From Bidens hawaiensis (lineage: Eukaryota; Streptophyta; Magnoliopsida; Asterales; Asteraceae): DNA of 64,000 nucleotides. Under the pieces are notes generated by a model. The model had not been told where the DNA came from. It did not search any database and worked only from the letters and a program-made list of their open reading frames with translations. Location of the stretch: contig JAIQDT010004201.1 in assembly GCA_021521415.1 (NCBI GenBank), positions 124,001 to 188,000 on the forward strand. Reading direction: 5' to 3'. Below, piece after piece: positions 60,734-64,000 of this stretch; within the stretch, counting starts at the first letter, position 1; every line of letters begins with the position of its first letter. Both the position numbers and the translations under genes were made by a program.

Positions 60734-62051
60734 CCATGCTTTTTGTGCATATTAAAGAAAAAAAAAAAAAAACGTCACTATCGCTTAGAACAATGTCGGT
60801 TACCTCAGTTTGATGGACATGTCTTAGGATATGTTTGGTCCTCATTTCTACTTGTAGAATATGAGGATAGCCATTAACCAGACGACTGAAAGTGACCGGG
60901 GCGGTTTATGATGAGTTTTCATTCTTTCGCTTAAAATTAGTCGATCATACTTAGTTAGAAGGATACATACTAGTATGTGGTCGGTCCAGCTGATCCATTG
61001 GATCTTCGGGATAGCCGTTGACCTGAAGACTTTGATTTGGTCGGGGCGATAGAAGTTAAATTTTTCTTTAAGGGAAATGAAATTATTTTTCAAGTCTACT
61101 ACTTCGTAAGAAGTTCTGTTTCTATGTTTTAACAGAAAATTGATCCAACCTTGGAAAATGATAGATTTACTGATTCTGTGTGCTTAACTAGTGAAGTTAT
61201 TAGGCTTAAAAGGCTTTAGAACAGTCATTGTATGTCATGGTAGCTTTTTATGGTGCGTAAAAGTAGAAGTGATACAAACTAAATCTACTCGGTTTTACGT
61301 GGAAACTCCTTAAGAGTTTTGCATGTCTTCATATATATCTTTCCGAATGATAGGCAGAAAAGCGATTACCCAGTCATACACGAGCCCGTAAGTGTTCTGA
61401 TTCCCGTAAAGATAGTGTGTGAAGAAACTGCAGTGATCCAGATTCGGGACTTGCAGTTGTTCTCTATATGTTTATCGTAAAAAAAAAAAAAACCTTATGA
61501 GCTATTGAAACATTCTAGAGCTGACAATGTCAAGACTTCTCAATCATGATGTAAGAAAGAGAACGGGAAGCAGATGAAGAGTACTTACAAACTTAATCAG
61601 ACACTATGGGTCGAAGTCAATTCGGGGTGACTTGGGGAAAGCCAAATACGCTTTGAGAATAGATAGGAGGCATCATAATCTCTGAGTTGTTGCCCACTTA
61701 ATTTTTGAGCTTAATTGAACTTAACTCGTATCACAGAAACGATGAAAACCATCTTAAGTTATTTACCTACCTACAACCTGTTTCTTTATGTCATAATAAA
61801 GCTAAACACGGATCTATGTGACAGTCACGTAGTTAGTATGATTCCTGTTCGGATCTTTTCTAAAACGTAGTAGTCCCTGTCGAGACTGAAATTTGATCCC
61901 TTTTACTTTAATTTTTAAAAGTTTTTCGTACTTAGGTAGTTTATGATTTTATAACTGGTTACTTGGACTTGATCGTGTCATTTAATTCTTTAAGGAAGTT
62001 TTAAAACTTAATTGCAAATTGTTCAAATTATAGGGGTTGATTTTGTAAAAT

Positions 62052-62765
62052 TTGATATATCGGCGAACTTGTGAATAACTTCGCCCTAGGCGAAGTTATC
62101 CACAACTTCGCCTGTATAACTCCGCCCCTATATAAAGGACTCTAAAGGTCAAACTGTTTATTAATTTTCAAAACAAGCGAACTTATTCTCTCCGTATTTT
62201 CGGCGAACTTATCCGATTAACCAGCGAACTTGTCTTTCGATTTCATCTTTGTTCTTTTTCTCAGTTTCCGTTATCGATTCAAGGTTCGTAGTGTCGTCAT
62301 AGCTAATAATCTTTGTCATTGGTGTTTTATCAAAGGTCGTTTAGACCGGTTTCGTGACCTCGGTCGGTCGGCCATTATTAACCATTTTTTTTCTTTTAAA
62401 CTTGTTTTTACGTGGTTGTGAACAACCTGAACGTCTAGACCATCATAAAATCGAGTTTTACGGAGTCCACAATCGTTTAATTCACCAACTGCACGTCGTT
62501 TCGTAAACCTAACAGTCGCCGTTTCAGATTCAGGCGAACTTAAGGATTACGCGAAGTTATCCGCAACTTCGCCTGAGGTTTAACTTCGCCTGAGGCGATG
62601 TTGTGGTGAGGCGAAGTTATCATTAACTTTTCCTGGACCTTTTTACGTATTAGTTATTAGACGAACTTAAAGATGAAGCGAAGTTGTTCCCAACTTCGCC
62701 CCACCTTTAACTTCGCCTATACAGATTTTATCACAACTTCGCTCATGGTAACAAGCGAACTTGTG
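62052..62765. repeat. GCGAAGTT / AACTTCGC inverted-repeat field (3')
   Basis: At least twelve GCGAACTT/GCGAAGTT motifs and their complements, with hairpins such as GGCGAAGTTATCCACAACTT (62091 on) and GCGAAGTTATCCGCAACTTC (62552 on). Same motif as 53971-54740, but the intervening sequence differs, so it is not simply a copy of the 5' LTR. Confidence 0.8.
62129..62136 (+). promoter_or_regulatory. Possible internal TATA box before the downstream ORF
   Basis: TATATAAAGG, preceded by a hairpin field and followed after about 670 bp by the ATG at 62808, which is itself preceded by TTGTTGCAG (a splice-acceptor-like sequence). Could drive a separate transcript. Confidence 0.4.
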
Positions 62766-62807
62766 TTATGCTTTAACGTTATCTAACTTGGTTCGTTTGT
62801 TGCAGAT

Positions 62808-64000
62808 ATGGCTGCTATTGCTGGAGTTGGTGGTGCAGGCGGTGATGATGGAGGAGATAATCAAAGGCAGTTCTTCCCGGGTCATAATATGTATATTACG
62901 TTAGACCCAGATGCGAGTGGTGTGGAGGATTACAGCGAAATCATCACTTTCCTCCTTCGCTCGCGGATATTCCACGCGATCACAACTACTCTGCCGATAT
63001 CCTTACCCAATATTGAGGATTTTTGGCAGACGGTGGAATACGATTGCCGCGTTGAGCCCCCGGTTATGCGAGCAACCGTCAACAATCAAGAAGTTCAGTT
63101 CTCTTCTGAACAAATCCGGGCGGCTTTACGTTTCGGGAATGAGACCAGGGATGACCCGACGGACTTTGTGGCTCCTTTCCGAGATGGAGCGTTTTTACGA
63201 ATGGTCTATTCGGGCCCGTTGGGCGATACACAAAGAAGGAAGGGTTTCCTACTCGATCAGTGGCGCTTCCTCATGCACGTAATGATTGTCTGCATGTCAG
63301 GGAGGAAGGCGGGTACTGACGGGATGGGTGCGACCATGCAGTCGGCGATGACTGCTCTGACTTATAACAAACGTTATAGCTTCAGTCAGATGGTCTTCTA
63401 TGAGATCGATAGACAAAGACGAGCAGTGGCGCGTGAGAGGTTCATTATGTATCCAAGATTCATCCAGATGATCTTGAACCATGTGGCTCCAAATCTACCT
63501 CAGCGCCGCCCGATCAGATACGTGGAGAGTGTGAACAAACGTATCTTCGCTCAGTGTAGAACTTCGAGTGCTAGAAGCAAGCCTGAACTGCGTCCTAGGC
63601 ATACTCCACTCTTTGGGTACTTAATCAACCCGGAGTATGTGCCTGCTCGAGGGGATGAGTTTAGGGACCCGGCACCACAACAGGCAGGAGCACCTCAAGC
63701 TATACCTGCTACTCCTGTTGTGTCACCGGAGGAGGAAGTGGACCTTGATGCAGAATTTGGTGGTCAAGGCTTCTTTGATATGGATCGGGTGGATCCAGAG
63801 GAGAACGTTCAGGTCCCTGTTGAACGTGCCTCGACTGTGAATGTTACTAGGGCAGCTACAACGGTGGCTGACTCAGATTTTGATGATGTAATGGATGAGG
63901 CAAGACGTATGATGGTGACTCAAGAGAGGACGTATGGGAAGAGAAAGAGGACAGATGACGACAGTGAGTCAGAAGAAGAAGAAGACATTCATAAGTTGAT
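62808..64000 (+). CDS. Uninterrupted ORF downstream of copia pol, runs off the window
   Basis: From ATG 62808 the frame stays open to the end of the window (397 codons plus 2 nt), with no stop. The first approximately 35 residues are Gly/Asp-rich. A conserved-looking core (about residues 40-230) has EDYSEIITFLLRSRIF, IEDFWQTVEYDC, LDQWRFLMHVMIVCMSGRKA and RFIMYPRFIQMILNHVAPN. The remainder is proline/acid-rich and ends GKRKRTDDDSESEEEEDIHK. I recognise this type as the extra ORF that follows pol in Sirevirus-like elements of Asteraceae. By position it corresponds to the 'env-like' gene of Sireviruses, but I see no signal peptide and no hydrophobic membrane segment. The basic-acidic tail looks more like a nuclear or nucleic-acid-binding protein. 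In contrast to the damaged gag-pol it carries no lesion. The C-terminus, 3' LTR and true length are unknown. Confidence 0.75.
   Translation, partial: MAAIAGVGGAGGDDGGDNQRQFFPGHNMYITLDPDASGVEDYSEIITFLLRSRIFHAITTTLPISLPNIEDFWQTVEYDCRVEPPVMRATVNNQEVQFSSEQIRAALRFGNETRDDPTDFVAPFRDGAFLRMVYSGPLGDTQRRKGFLLDQWRFLMHVMIVCMSGRKAGTDGMGATMQSAMTALTYNKRYSFSQMVFYEIDRQRRAVARERFIMYPRFIQMILNHVAPNLPQRRPIRYVESVNKRIFAQCRTSSARSKPELRPRHTPLFGYLINPEYVPARGDEFRDPAPQQAGAPQAIPATPVVSPEEEVDLDAEFGGQGFFDMDRVDPEENVQVPVERASTVNVTRAATTVADSDFDDVMDEARRMMVTQERTYGKRKRTDDDSESEEEEDIHKL

Larger units (their letters stand above)
60734..62807. other. Copia spacer between pol and the downstream ORF
   Basis: No coding sequence recognised over 2 kb. 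A-rich tracts occur at 60758-60772 and 61480-61492. Two related segments (GATAGCC.TT.ACC.GA, then TCGGGGCG or CCGGGGCG) begin at about 60868 and 61009. From about 62050 the GCGAAGTT inverted-repeat field returns, with a TATA-like box at 62129-62136. Confidence 0.6.

Noticed and set aside
60758..60772. Poly(A) tail marking a processed insertion
   Set aside because: An A-run inside continuous element sequence, with no target duplication and element features continuing after it.
62052..62765. 3' LTR of the copia element
   Set aside because: Shares only the GCGAAGTT motif with the 5' LTR, the remaining sequence differs, and an open frame follows it rather than flanking DNA. The real 3' LTR is presumably beyond the window.

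Overview
This is nuclear DNA of a flowering plant, most probably an Asteraceae. It has AT-rich intergenic DNA, GT-AG introns, (TA)n microsatellites, hAT and Harbinger DNA transposons, and nested LTR retrotransposons (Athila-type Ty3/gypsy, Sirevirus-type Ty1/copia, and a 'Transposase_28' element). No tRNA, rRNA, CRISPR, prophage or bacterial operon was seen. The family-level placement is inference from the transposon repertoire.

Left half (1-33 kb): a tandem cluster of three genes, all on the + strand, for MATE transporters of the DETOXIFICATION 42/43 (AtMATE/FRD3) citrate-exporter branch. Each has 13 exons with the same phases. Copy 1 (9452-12535) is broken by a 1-nt loss in exon 6 and a 14-nt loss in exon 9. 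Copy 2 (20859-24704; 540 aa) and copy 3 (29348-32508; 539 aa) read through intact when spliced. Copies 1 and 3 look more alike than either is to copy 2, and both carry a related upstream block (about 3441-3778 and 27551-28040). The spacers hold a solo LTR with a G-box-rich promoter (1231-3176), a hAT element with four (TA)n-targeted MITEs inside it (4773-8015), a LINE tail, two copia remnants, a Harbinger transposase remnant and a hAT MITE with an 8-bp target duplication (18892-19592).

Right half (34-64 kb): almost entirely nested transposons. The 5' part of a Harbinger element was tandemly duplicated (35629-36570, then 36571 onward). An Athila-type element (36639-47309, target duplication ACAGT, minus orientation) landed in the second unit, and a solo LTR (40038-42813, target duplication GAAAC) landed in that. 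The Harbinger ORF stops mid-protein at about 48541, where a non-autonomous element begins that carries a spliced Transposase_28 gene (50774-53892). After it comes a Sirevirus-like copia element (LTR end 54315, primer site 54318-54329, gag-pol 54790-60733) with several inactivating lesions.

The least expected item is at the right edge: an uninterrupted reading frame from ATG 62808 off the end of the window (at least 397 codons), downstream of a degraded pol. It lies behind its own TATA-like box and a field of inverted GCGAAGTT/AACTTCGC repeats. It occupies the Sirevirus 'env-like' position but shows no membrane segment.

The only host genes I can support are the MATE copies. They probably move citrate out of cells or into the xylem, serving iron translocation or aluminium tolerance.
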